From Diphasiastrum complanatum (taxonomy: Eukaryota; Streptophyta; Lycopodiopsida; Lycopodiales; Lycopodiaceae): a stretch of DNA of 64,000 nucleotides. Below are positions 44,825 through 56,160 of the stretch, one piece after another; positions within the stretch are counted from its first letter, which is position 1, and every line of letters starts with the position of its first letter. The translations under genes were made by a program, and so were the position numbers. Where the stretch lies: NCBI GenBank assembly GCA_029204225.1, contig CM055101.1, forward strand, positions 5,087,246 through 5,151,245, given 5' to 3'. A model generated the notes under the pieces. It was not told the DNA's origin. It worked only from the letters and a program-made list of their open reading frames with translations, and searched no databases.

Positions 44825-45209
44825 TCTCCTCCTTTGAATTGTCCTTCATGAAATGTTGATGTTGCTCTTTTTCCCTTCCTCTTGGCTTGTCCTTTGTGAA
44901 GTATGCTTTCACCTTTCCACAATAGATGGATTCCAATGTGTCCCAAGCCTCCTTGGATGTGGTAAATGAGCCAATACCACACAACCATTCATTTAAAACA
45001 TTTATCTTTATGATATGTAGAGCCATCCTAGCTCTCTTTTTGTACTTTTGGACCTCTTGGAGCTCTTGAGTCTCCTCCTCAAGTCTCATCACGATCTTCA
45101 TCACATCTTGGAGCACCAAAATGGACTCCATTCTAGTCTTCCAAATAGAATAGTTGGAGGTAGATAGTCTTTCAATAGATTCCAATAGAAAAGAACCCAT
45201 AGATGCCAT
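44766..45209 (-). CDS. Copia gag of the accessory-ORF element
   Basis: The frame starts MASMGSFLLESIERLSTSNY at 45,209 and has SIWKTRMESILVLQDVMKIV, KKRARMALHIIKINVLNEWL and SKEAWDTLESIYCGKVKAYF, then a basic and acidic tail ending SNKKCF near the knuckle position. It is the N-terminal half of a UBN2 gag joined to a knuckle-proximal tail, about 147 codons where about 280 is usual. The internal deletion is in frame. Confidence 0.7.
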   Translation of the reverse strand: MASMGSFLLESIERLSTSNYSIWKTRMESILVLQDVMKIVMRLEEETQELQEVQKYKKRARMALHIIKINVLNEWLCGIGSFTTSKEAWDTLESIYCGKVKAYFTKDKPRGREKEQHQHFMKDNSKEESDEESSQTSTSCKSNKKCF

Positions 45210-45479
45210 GTAATAATGAAGAATCCTTGTGATTTAGACAATAAAATGTTGCTTCTCTCTCAATATAGGATTCTTGAAAGGTGTACTACCAACTCCTATG
45301 CAAGATCTTACAACAAAATGTGAGATGGATCTCAATAGCTCTACCAATCTCTCTCAAACTAGATCAACCTCTCATCAACTGATGGAGTATAGGAAACGTT
45401 TGGGTCAAAATATCTTTGGCACGCCGACCCTGGTCTGGTCGAATTGGTTCAAGATTTTTCTGACCCTTCACTAAATTAT

Positions 45480-45955
45480 CCGGGCATGTTCGACTCTGGA
45501 TCAGGGCATAAAAGTGAAGATCTATCCATTGTTGGCTACTCGGATTCAGATTTTGCAAGTGACAAGATGGGTCGAAAGTCTATTAGTGCATAAACTATAT
45601 TTCTTGGAGGCAATCTAATATCTTGGCTTTCCAAAAATCAAGATACTATATCTCTCTCTTCATGTGAGGCTGAGTACAAAAGCACTCACTACAACTACGA
45701 AAGAGGTGCTTTGGATCAAAAGACTATTATTGGAGTTAAAGTGCATCAAGGAGGATGATCTACCAATGATCAAGTGTGATAATATGTCGGCCCAAGCTCT
45801 TGCCAATAATCCCATATTTCATGCAAGGAGCAAGCATATAGAAGTGTCACATCATTTTTTGATAGAAAAGCTTATTGGAGGAGAAATCTATTTGGAGCAT
45901 GTCAACTCGTCCTCTCATCAAGTCTTTGAGCAAAAGTGCCTTCATCAAGCATAGA
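45480..45955 (+). pseudogene. Copia RNase H fragment
   Basis: The plus frames give GYSDSDFASDKMGRKSISA, ISWLSKNQDTISLSSCEAEY, then, after a frameshift near 45,675, LTTTTKEVLWIKRLLLELKC, KCDNMSAQALANNPIFHARS and KHIEVSHHFLIEKLIGGEIY. A stop at 45,953 is followed 45 bases later by an LTR start. RT and everything upstream are missing. Confidence 0.85.
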
Positions 45956-46000
45956 TCTAATCTTGGAATTATATCAAGATCAATGTCTAAATCTTCATAG

Positions 46001-46717
46001 TGTGAAAAATATAAAAAGATTATCTATGTTAGATATAGGGGTCTTATGTTTTTTCATGACAAGCATCTTGGTGTAGGAAGATGATAGGGTCAAATTTGGC
46101 ATAGATGGCAATTATCCAATTCCACATGTAATGTCACTATTGAGCCAAAATAGAGTAGGAGGTAGAACTAGAGCTAAATGGATAGTAGACAAGTGTAATA
46201 CTTTGGTTTGATTAAGTTTTTTAGAGGTTCAATAAGATTTAGAGGTGGAACCATGAGTGGTCCAATAGAATTTGAGATATGCTTGGAAATGGTCCAATAG
46301 AATTTAGAGGTGAATGGATCAATGGTCCAATAGGATTAAGAGGTGGCACAAGTGTGGTCCAATCATGTTTGAGCATTGTGTTAGCTCGTGGATCTATAGT
46401 CTCATTGTACTCTTCACTTTGATTTAATTGATTTGGAGATTGAGTGAATTTTGAGTGTAAGTGATTTTCTAGCTTTCTCTCTCTACCCGAGAGCTCATGA
46501 TAATTTTCTCTCTCTACCCAAGGAGAGCAGCTTGTTTTTACTTATAATAATTTTTGAACACTTTCCACACGTGTGAGTGAGAGTTGGAAGTGAGTGAATG
46601 CATGTAGTAATCAAAGATAGATCTTGAATCTCAATCTAATCTTGATCTAAGTGCATCCACACACCTTAGGAGATCACAAGCACATCTAGTAGACGCTCCA
46701 CATGTGTGAAATCAACA
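46001..46717 (+). mobile_element. 3' LTR (717 bp) of the RNase H fragment's element
   Basis: It starts TGTGAAAAATAT just after the RNase H fragment and ends TGAAATCAACA. It contains 'aagcatcttggtgt', 'ctctctctacccgagagctc' and CACACGTGTG (about 46,566) and CACATGTGTG (about 46,699) palindromes. It is related to the LTRs at 41.3, 49.0 and 50.1 kb. Confidence 0.75.
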
Positions 46718-47267
<550 letters not shown>

Positions 47268-47308
47268 TCTTCTGAAAAACTCGGTAATGCAATCCCCATG
47301 CAGGTCAA

Positions 47309-47318
47309 CTATAAATAG
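47309..47318 (+). promoter_or_regulatory. candidate TATA box after CT tract
   Basis: CTATAAATAG is followed by pyrimidine-rich sequence (actcttcatgcattcctccttcc), as in plant core promoters. No convincing downstream ORF exists, so it may be the promoter of a decayed LTR. Confidence 0.3.
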
Positions 47319-47921
47319 GTCACAACTCTTCATGCATTCCTCCTTCCTATATCCGTCACATGTACATGCACTACTCCATATGTCTCAATTAGAGTCTCTG
47401 GGTCCTCTCAAGATCATTAGTCACAAACAGGCCTCGACGTGGAATAAAATCTAGGGCGTGATCAATAATCTCGAACACTGGAGGGCCGATCTACCATATT
47501 AGGACTATTCCATGTCCTTTGCTGAATATGGCCGTAATATTCTTCCTCAAACTGGTTCTGTCCTCAGAACAGAAAAAAGAAAACATGTAACTATTCCTTA
47601 AGCTTTCAAGTCTTCTCCTAACTTAAACATAGATAACTTTTTCTATTTTTCACAATAAGTTGCCTATAAAGAGTAATGTCTGAAGCAAACACGAAACAAA
47701 GCACGCTACCAAGAACTGTGTTGATTCATATGTTTTTTTAAAGAGTTTGGTTGCACCATATCACTATTAAAAGTATTCAATACATATAGTTGATTCTCAT
47801 CCACTCTTGAATCTATAACAATAATCATTATTGTTATATTTCACCACACACTATTGGCTATCAAATCTGGTTTATTTGCAATAGTGCCAACTCATAGGGA
47901 ATCCATTGTTCCTTCTTAACC

Positions 47922-48300
47922 TTGGAACATATTGAAGATCACAAGTTCTTCTTACCTTTCCATTTAGAAAATTTTATTAGTATAAATCCTACATTTTCTT
48001 TTAATCGTAACCCATACATTTTTACTTTTGATGAAAAAATTGTTTTAGTGGTTTTATATTTTCACCATATTTTAATTACCAAAAATGATGAAGATTTAGT
48101 CAATCTTCGTAAGGAAAGCATGTCATCCCTTCAAATATTCCACATGTTAGAGTGTAATTCTACTACTACTTAGAGTACTAGGAAGATAGCTTTCTAAGTT
48201 TGATAATAGTGATTCTTTTGATGCAACCTTATTTCACCAACTACCTGGAAGTTTGATCTACCTAACCACAACTAGACCTAAGCTATGATGTAAGTTAGTA
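47922..48300 (+). pseudogene. Copia RT remnant with destroyed active site
   Basis: The frame reads KIVLVVLYFHHILITKNDED, then LVNLRKESMSSL, and farther on FHQLPGSLIYLTTTRP. This is the Copia RT active-site region and RT-RNase H linker, with YVDD changed to YFHH. Stops are frequent. The lineage differs from the other RT copies here. Confidence 0.7.
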
Positions 48301-48419
48301 TATGTCTTCTCCTGCCAATGATCATTTTAAAGTGGATTTTATGTCATGTCAAAGGAACAAGTGTAAGAAGCAATGGTGGATCTAATTCTTGCAAACTCCA
48401 TGGTTAATGATGGTAGATA

Positions 48420-48930
48420 TGATTTATGATCTAAGCAAATGAAATTGGAAGCTTGTGTAGCTTCATCATGTTTTTGTGAAGAAACTTCATTTGGTGACTA
48501 TTTTTGTAATAGTTTGAAAAATGGTGTCATAAAAGGCAAAACAACATTTAATGTAATGTACTTGAAACTATTTGATTCCACATGCTTTGTGCATGATCAT
48601 TTCAATGTAAGGACAAAAGATTATCCTACTTCAATGAAAGGAATAATGGTAGTTTTTTGCTCTTCAAATAATGGAAATTGTAGAATCTACATTTTTTCCA
48701 CCAAAGAAGTTGTCAATGGTGGAAATATGATCTTTTATAAGTCGAAGACTTGCAAACTTGAAGGAGCACCTTTGGTTCAGCACCTTATTCAAATCCTTGA
48801 TGTAGACGAGCTGAGTCAAGTGGAAGGAAAAGCTAAAGGGCCGAGAACTCCAAGAAGATCTTCAAAGTTCGAGATGGAGACATCAAGGCTCAAATTCATT
48901 GGCAACAGAAGGAAAGGTGAGGAGAGTGAC
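48420..48930 (+). pseudogene. Copia integrase C-terminal remnant
   Basis: The frame reads MKLEACVASSCFCEETSFGD, YFCNSLKNGVIKGKTTFNVM, FDSTCFVHDHFNVRTKDYPT, SMKGIMVVF and RTPRRSSKFEMETSRLKF. It corresponds to the LRLDA-LP-SFWGEA ... KGI-vGY ... PRRSSR region. It is a 5'- and 3'-truncated piece directly upstream of the LTR at 49,042 and probably belongs to that element. Confidence 0.75.
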
Positions 48931-49041
48931 ATCTCTCATGCATTCATCAATCCATTTAATGTTACTTTATGTGTGCAATGTTTATTGAAGGCAAGGGGTT
49001 GGCATAATCATGGATAGATCATCAAGATCATGAAGGTAGAA

Positions 49042-49690
49042 TGTTGACTTTAGGAGTATTATGAATATTGCTAGTCAAGCATCTTGGTGTCACTAGGTGA
49101 TAGGGCCAATTTTGGGTTTAGAGGTCAAATGGTCAAGTACACATGTTTTGTCATGATTAGACGAAAATTCAATTGTGATGTAACTCAAGCTAGTTAGGTT
49201 GCTTACACATGTCAATTTTAGGTTTGATGAGTGATGCACCCTATGTGGTGGCAAAAGTCAAAGGGTCCAATCATAAGAGAGAGAGGTGTTGTAAGGGTCC
49301 AATCAAAAGTGAGGGATGTTGCATCACACATCCAATAGGATTAGAGAGGCTATGTTTAAGGGGTCCAATAGGATTGAAGCATGGATCTCCATGAGTTTTT
49401 ATATGTACTTTCGTTCCCTTCATTAAGGTATGAGAGATCTACGAGTTTTTTAGTCAATTTGGAGATTTGCAAATTTTGCTTGTATTGTCTAAACTCTCTA
49501 GATGAGCCTAGAAGTGGTATTTTCTCTCTCTACCCGAGGAGAGGAGCTTGTTGGGACTTAGTTTCTTTCATGAAGTCTTCCACATGTGTGAAACACCTTT
49601 TGGTAATGAATGAATGCATGTAGAATGGTCCTTTTGCCTTAGATCTTGTCATTGATCTTGGATTTCAATCAATAGGTGATCTAGCAATTA
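49042..49690 (+). mobile_element. upstream LTR of the 49-51 kb element, truncated both ends
   Basis: It matches 50,241-50,865 closely ('aagcatcttggtgtcactag', 'gttaggttgcttacacatgt', 'ggagaggagcttgttgggac', 'tgcatgtagaatggtc'). It lacks the first 120 bases (TGTAAAAATTTG...) and the last 70. The right cut is at 'gatcta' and joins directly to the middle of the accessory ORF. Confidence 0.75.
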
Positions 49691-49696
49691 TTTAGC

Positions 49697-50007
49697 CTCA
49701 AGAGGATCAACATAGAATTTGATTTCAAGATTAGATCCATCATGGATAAAGTTCATAGAATCTTGATAATCAACACTTTTGCTCATCTTATGATCTTGAT
49801 CTCTATGATCTTTGTGATCTTTATGAGGCATGGAAGCCTCTGATTTTCATCATGGTGCAGCCATCTTCATGCAAATGGTACTTTCAAATCAAAGATCATC
49901 ATCAAGCATGGAGGAAGCACATTGGTATAGTGGCAAATTGGTGGAACACTCTTCAAAGATGTTGGCAAGAGATTTCTACCAAAGAGATCTTATCATGGAT
50001 ATGGTAA
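49697..50007 (+). pseudogene. accessory ORF of a Copia-derived family, copy 3 (3' half)
   Basis: The plus frame keeps EAWKPLIFIMVQPSSCKWYF, QIKDHHQAWRKHIGIVANWW, NTLQRCWQEISTKEILSWIW and a stop at 50,005. The upstream part is deleted or shifted. The C-terminal block is nearly the same as in copies 1 and 2, so it is either young or kept by selection. Confidence 0.55.
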
Positions 50008-50121
50008 GGGTGCTGCTATGATGGATCCTTTTGCTGATTTTTTACTTCATATGCATACCAAAGGATCCACTCAAAAAAAATTCACATACTCCTTGATCTT
50101 ACCAAGCTAGTTTTTGAGGAG

Positions 50122-50933
50122 TGTAAAAATTTGTCAAAACTCTATATTGATGATTTTATTATTTTATGTTTGTGAGTACATTTCACATGTGTGAATCATG
50201 TTCCCACATGTGTAAAATAGTTAGAAATAGTTTGTAATGTTGATTTTAGGTTTAAAGATTACTAGTCAAGCATCTTGGTGTCACTAGATTTTAACTTTAG
50301 AGGTCAAATGGTCAAGTACACATGTTTTGTCATGATTAGGCCAAAATTGAATTGTGATGTAACTCGAGCTAGTTAGGTTGCTTACACATGTCAATTTTAG
50401 GTTTGGATGAGTGATGCACCCTATGTGGTGGCAAAAGTCAAAGGGTCCAATCATAAGAGAGAGATGTGTTGTAAGGGTCCAATCAAAAGTGAGGGATGTT
50501 GCATCACACATCCAATAGGATTAGAGAGGCTATGTTTAAGAGGTCCAACATGATTGAATCATGGATCTCCATGAGTTTTTATATGTACTTTCATTCCCTT
50601 CATTAAGGTATGAGAGATCTATAAGTTTTTGAGTCAATTTGGAGATTTGCCAATTTTGCTTGTATTGCCTTCTCTCTCTAGATGAGCCTAAAAGTGATAT
50701 TTTCTCTCTCTACCCAAGGAGAGGAGCTTTTTGGGACTTGGTTTATTTCATGAAGTCTTTCACGTGTGTGAAACACCTTTTGGTAATGAATGAATGCATT
50801 TAGAATGGTCTTTTTGCCTTAGATCTTGTCATTGATCTTGGATTTCAATCAATAGGTGATCTATAGTGCATGTGCCAAGCTTAGGAGATCAATTTCACAC
50901 ATTAGGACATTCCCAAGTGTGTGAATTTTCACA
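50122..50933 (+). mobile_element. 3' LTR (about 812 bp) of the 49-51 kb element
   Basis: The polypurine tract TTTTTGAGGAG precedes TGTAAAAATTTG. The probable end is 'ttttcaca' at 50,933. It contains four CACATGTGTG/CACGTGTGTG-type palindromes (about 50,185, 50,206, 50,757 and 50,917). Confidence 0.75.
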
Positions 50934-52287
50934 TATTTTAAGCTAGCTCTACAGATTGTAATGTATATTTCTAATTTATCAATAAATTCTTTGTCATCAT
51001 CACACTCTACGTGGATGATACGTTGTTGTTTTTACATTGATTCCTCTATCTTCTGTTGATTTTTGGTGTCCTTGCATTGACACTTTATTCTCTCTTGAAT
51101 TTTTTTCATTTGCTCCAAGTTGGTAATTTACATTGAACACGTTCTAGTAATACATGAATGTTGAATGGACATTTCTTGTGGATTCAATAACAGAGCAAGA
51201 GTTGCTAAGACAGTTGGTTGATTTATTGAACAAGCTTTTGCACTGAATGACCTGCAACAATCCTATTTGCTTGATCATGAAGTCCTCCTTCACTTGAAAA
51301 CACTTTAGGTGACATATTTTCTAAGTTTTGTTTTCATATTATCATTTACTTGGAAACAAATGAATTTTCATTGGCACTTTATTGTTGGCTTATTTCATTG
51401 TCTATCCCCATTTGTCCTTTCAAAACTTTTCTTCGCAATTAATAGCCGATGGCATAAAATAATCTAATGAATATGACATTGGCATAAATAGCAATCCATG
51501 AAACTTTTGCCATTCTCTTACTCCATTGAACGGTTATTATCATCAAAAGTAGCGATAGTCAAAATGCCTTGCAGTTTCTCATTTTTGTTGTTTTCCATGA
51601 GTGCTCATAATTGAGGCTCAAGCCCATGCATGTAGCACACCACATTAGTCTTCTCAATCGAGAATTGAATATATTCAACTATTTTAGCAAACAACATATC
51701 ATATTTGTCCGTTGTAGACATCTATTGAATGGAATACCATAATTGAAACATTTTTCGTGAAAACAATTCAATGGATTTTCTTGTCAAAACAATGACTAAC
51801 AATTTATTTAACATGTTGTATTCTATCCAATATTGCCAATACATAAGAGTAGGACCACGAAGGTACCTTTTAACCGTTGTCAATAAATCTAGATCACTAT
51901 GCTAATATATGGAGAAATAAAGCTAATAACTCTCCACTATTATTCAATCATGATAGGACTTGACTATCCATCAAACATAAATAGTCGAAAATCATAGTGG
52001 TTATAAGAAGTGCCATAATTACTAGTATGTTGATGTCCAAAATAGTTGTTGATATTGCTAATTTGATCAATACTTTGCACACAAGGTGGTGATTGTTTGT
52101 GTTGCCAAATCGATTTCATGCAGTACAAACAACGCTCACTTAATGAGTTGCAATGATATTTTGATTAATGTAGATTTGGCTTGTCATTACTATTACTACT
52201 ATAAAAATCACCACTTGTGTTAGCTTGAATAGATTGGCACAACTCATGATCCTTATATTTATCAAAATGACTTTCATAACATTCCAA
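50934..52287 (-). other. mostly unrecognised; weak Ty3/gypsy gag-like piece
   Basis: At about 51,480-51,700 the minus strand reads FAKIVEYIQFSIEKTNVVCY, then MHGLEPQL-ALMENNKNE and ILTIATFDDNNRSME, which is faintly like Ty3/gypsy gag. Another minus frame at about 51,990-52,287 (YLECYESHFDKYKDHELCQS, then a Cys-containing stretch) is broken by the Copia at 52,293. The remainder is AT-rich with no feature I can support. Confidence 0.3.
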
Positions 52288-52292
52288 ATAGT

Positions 52293-52976
52293 TGTCAAAT
52301 TTCAGAGTTTAGGACTCATTTTGATCCACAAATGATCAATAAGAGTGATTGGTAGCTTGGGATCTTGATCTATATCAAGACTAGCATCCAATTCTAGCTT
52401 CTACTTGACAATTTCTAGTGATCCAAGCAAGAACAATCCAAAAAGATGATCCTAAGGCTTCACACGTGTGAAGTACTATCATTGTACGACTTGCTAACAG
52501 AAAATCAGTTTACTTAATAAATACAAAGCATTCATTCACAAAGAATTAGCTTAAGAGAGTGAAAGCACAATGATAGCTCCCAAGCCAATGTTTCTCAAGA
52601 TTAACCTCACAATGGCTCCACCATGGATCAATTACACAATCATGATAATCTCTCTCTCGGATGCTTCCAGCACGTGTGGGACAGCTGATTGTAATCATCC
52701 ATATCCACTTTGGATAAGATCTATCTAATTTTACATCATTCATTGGTGGTTTGTGTTGACCTTCTAAATTCCTACAATCTAGGAGATAACTCCTACAATT
52801 TAGGAGATTCCATATTTGACTCAAATAAAACTTAAGTACAATGGATCTAAATATCACAAGTGTTATTTCACATATGTGGACAAGTCTTCATGTGTGGACA
52901 GGTCCTTACACGTGTGGATCCACATAGATACCAAAAAAAATTGCTTAAACCATGTGAAAATTGCTAAAATCTAATA
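52293..52976 (-). mobile_element. 3' LTR of the 52-55 kb Copia
   Basis: The LTR is bounded by TGTCAAATTT and TCTAATA (the last C of TAACA mutated). Next to it is the polypurine tract, ATTGAGGAG on the minus strand. It contains CACACGTGTG (about 52,460) and several CACGTGTGG strings. Confidence 0.88.
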
Positions 52977-53036
52977 CTCCTCAATTTTTACATGATACAT
53001 CTATGGTACATCTATCTACAACTCCTAAGGCTGATC

Positions 53037-54128
53037 TTAACTTGATAAATGAAGCCTTTGGAAAGGCTTTAGTGAGTAGATCAGCAAGGCAATCTGAAGA
53101 AGATACATGATGTAGCTTGATACCCTCTTTGCATTTTTCCAATGACAAACCAATGGATTTTGCATAGATTGGCTTAGCTTACCTACACTATAACTTAGAT
53201 CAAGTCTAGTTATAGTAAGATAGATTTGGGAGCCTACAAATCTAATATAGAGTGTGATGTCCTCAAAGGATGCTTTATCATTACCATTAGAGACTTTCAC
53301 ATTTTGCTCCATAGGAGTTTCTACTCCTTTATAATCTTTTATTTCAAACTTTTCTAAAATAGAAGAAGCATATTTGGATTGAAAAATAAAACTCAAATCT
53401 TTGCCTCTTGATACTTCTATTACTAGTATGAAATGTAGAACACCAAGATCCACCATCTTAAACTCTCTAGACAATGCTATTTTCACTTCTTGTATTCCAT
53501 CATGATCATTTCCACTAAGGATAATGTCATCTACATACAAAATGAGAATGATGATTTTACCATCATTGAATCTGAAGTACAAAGAAGGATCATAAGCACT
53601 TACAACAAAATTAATAGAGTTTAAGAAAGCATTCAACCTAGAGTACCAAGCTCTAGGTGCTTGCTTAAGCCCATAAAGGCTTCTTACCAACAAACATACT
53701 TTTCCTTCTTGATCTAATTTGATGAAGCCCTCGAGTTGCCTCATAAAGATCTCCTCTTCCAAATAGCCATTTAGAAATGCATTAGTCACATCAAATTGAA
53801 ATAGAGGCCAATTGAAAGTAGTTGCAAGAGAAATGATAAACCTTATGGAAACTAGTTTAGCAACAGGAGAAAAAGTTTCATCAAAGTCTACTCCCTTGGT
53901 TTGCAAGAACCCCTTTGCCACTAGCCTTGCCTTGTATTTGTTGATGCTTCCATCTTGGTTGTACTTCAATCTATAGATCCATTTGCACTCAAGTGGTCTT
54001 CTTCCACAAGGAAGATCCACAAGCTTCCATGTATGATTCTCCATAAGAGCATCATACTCATTTTGAATGGCATCCCTCCATTCTTGTGACTCCATAGCAT
54101 CTTCAAATAAACTCAGCTCATCAAACAT
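53037..54128 (-). pseudogene. RT of the 52-55 kb Copia, RNase H mostly deleted
   Basis: The 363-codon frame reads LECKWIYRLKYNQDGSINKY, FQFDVTNAFLNGYLEEEIFM, LYGLKQAPRAWYSRL and LILYVDDIILSGND (active site intact), plus the linker IRFVGSQIYLTITRLDLSYS. After KNAKRVS it jumps, in a shifted frame, to the very end of RNase H (the DCLADLLTKAF-like sequence is readable in another frame). The RNase H core is deleted. Confidence 0.88.
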
Positions 54129-54133
54129 AGATG

Positions 54134-54580
54134 TTAGAAAAGTGTAAGAGGTAAGTATATGAATATCTTCCCTTTGTTCACCTTTCTCAACATAGGTGAG
54201 CCTTGATGGCTCGGCCTTCCTTCTTGTAGACCTTCTTGGACTCTCGGGTCTTGAGGTGGATCCTCAAGATCTTCATCACATGTAGGCTCCTCCTCAAATC
54301 TTGCAAGATCCTTGACATAAGATGGATTAGAAGCACTTTCATTCAACTTGCAATAGTTTCCTTCATCAAATGTAACGTCTCTACTCACTAAAATCTTTTT
54401 AGTGATAGGATTATAGACTCTATATCCCTTGCTATTTTCAACATAACCAACAAAGATTCTCTTTATGGATGTAGGATCATCCTTCTTTCTTGTATCTAAT
54501 GATTGAAAAACATAGCAAGTAGATCCAAAGCTTCTTACCAAATAGAGCCTCATAAGATGTTATTCCTCCAATGGGCTTAT
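54134..54580 (-). pseudogene. integrase C-terminus of the 52-55 kb Copia
   Basis: The frame reads GSTCYVFQSLDTRKKDDPTS, IKRIFVGYVENSKGYRVYNP, ILVSRDVTFDEGNYCKLNE and DLEDPPQDPR. It is closely similar to the end of the 38.5-39.3 kb integrase. At 54,580 it joins the truncated LTR directly. Confidence 0.85.
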
Positions 54581-55039
54581 AGAAAATCAGTTTACTTAAA
54601 AAATACAAAGCATTCATTCACAAAGAATTAGCTTTAGAGAGTGAAAACACAATGATAGCTCCCAAACCAATTTTTCTCAAGACTAACCTCACAATGGATC
54701 CATCATGGATCAAGTACACAATCATGATAATCTCTCTCAAGGTTGCTTCCAGCACGTGTGGGACAACTCATTGTAATCATCCATATCCACTTTGGATAAG
54801 ATCTAACTAATTTGCCACATCATCCATTGGTGGTTTGTGTTGACCTTCTAGATTCCTACAATCTAGGAGATAACTCCTACAATTTAGGAGATTCCATATT
54901 TGACTCAAATAAAATCTAATTACAATGGATCTGAATGTCACAAGTGTTATTTCACACGTGGACAGGTCCTCACACGTGTGGATCCACATAGATACCAAAC
55001 AAATTGCTTAAACCATGTGAAAATTGCTAAAATCTAACA
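54581..55039 (-). mobile_element. truncated 5' LTR of the 52-55 kb Copia
   Basis: It matches 52,499-52,976 of the other LTR. The missing 206 bases and the primer site were lost in the same deletion that removed gag, protease and most of integrase. Confidence 0.88.
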
Positions 55040-55044
55040 ATAGT

Positions 55045-56160
55045 CACCCATATGAATCATGCTGCTCATATTGATCTGATTTACTATGATTGCTCCTCGT
55101 ACTAATCTACATAGTCACAATATCATTAATCCTATTTGGATTGACAATAAATCGGCTTAACTTGTAAATTACCTCAAAAAAAAAAAAACCATGATAACAC
55201 AAAAACAACAAACATTAACACAAGGTCCTTAGTAGTGTCTATTTTTTATTGTCCACTTAAAACATCCGAGTCATTAAGTAAAAGTTTGATCCAAATTGCC
55301 TCCTTAGTGGCATGGGTGGCATCAACTTACTCAACTTCAGTTAAGAATATACATCATCTTATCAATTTCTTCAAATGTTTGAAGACATGTTTTGAAAGCT
55401 TTATACCAAGGTCCAATGGAAAATCAATAGGCTTACAATTGTGCATAGAAACTTTATCCTAAAATACTTTCCAAGCACATTTCTTGACTTAGATAAATAA
55501 ACTTCTTGGAACTATGAATTCCAAAAAAGTAGTGAGCAAGCCCAAAATGTAACATGTCAAATTCTTTTCAAAATTAAAATTTGATTAAACATAGTAACTT
55601 TAAATCAATGTTTACTAGTGCATTATTTTCATATAAAGCAATAATAACGTAAAAAGGATCTTCAAACTTGTAGACACTTCTATCTGCTACATTTGCTAAA
55701 AATCCTAGATGTAATAAAAATTAATTAATATTGTGGAACCAAGCCCTATGTGCCTATTTGAGCCCATATGTGGCCTAATTCTGCAAGCTTTGTGCTCTGA
55801 ATTTGACTAAATAAAAAGTTTTGACTACTTCATATAAAATTTTTCATGAATAAAACCTTTAAAAAAAAAGCAACTTGAATGTCCATTTGATTCAATTCTA
55901 GATTTTCTATTACAACAATGGCAAAAAGTGCTTTGATTGAGGTGACTTTAACTACCAGACTAGATGCCTGGGTTGTACTTTTCGAATTTGAGAAAACTCT
56001 ATGGCCATCAATCAGGCCTTCCATTGAAAAATAGTACTACGACAAAACGGGAATAGTACCCATGATTTGGATCATGATCATGATGGAATTTCTTCTTGAA
56101 AATTTTACTATAACCATTGACTCTTTTGCCTTTAGAAAGGTTAGTACGAGTCCAAGTCTC
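55045..56160 (-). pseudogene. old Copia RT and RNase H remnant
   Basis: Minus frames with many stops give RT (SKGKRVNGYSKIFKKKF, SLVVKVTSIKALFAIVVIEN, LELNQMDIQVAFF, IRPHMGSNRH) and RNase H (VDATHATKEAIWIKLLL). The pattern LELNQMDIQVAF matches the LELHQMDVKTAF of common plant Copia lineages, different from the other RTs here. It is heavily decayed. Confidence 0.7.

Larger units (their letters stand above)
52293..55039 (-). mobile_element. truncated Copia with ATAGT target duplication
   Basis: ATAGT occurs at 52,288-52,292 and again at 55,040-55,044, bracketing TGTCAAATTT...TCTAACA. The left LTR is 684 bp (52,293-52,976). The right (5') LTR keeps only 459 bp (54,581-55,039) and is fused to the integrase C-terminus. 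In element order: part LTR, integrase end, RT, partial RNase H, polypurine tract, LTR. Confidence 0.92.

Noticed and set aside
55130-55170. Plus-strand DNKSA resembling the RNase H DNQSA motif
   Set aside because: The clear RNase H remnant there is on the minus strand and no other plus-strand block supports it.
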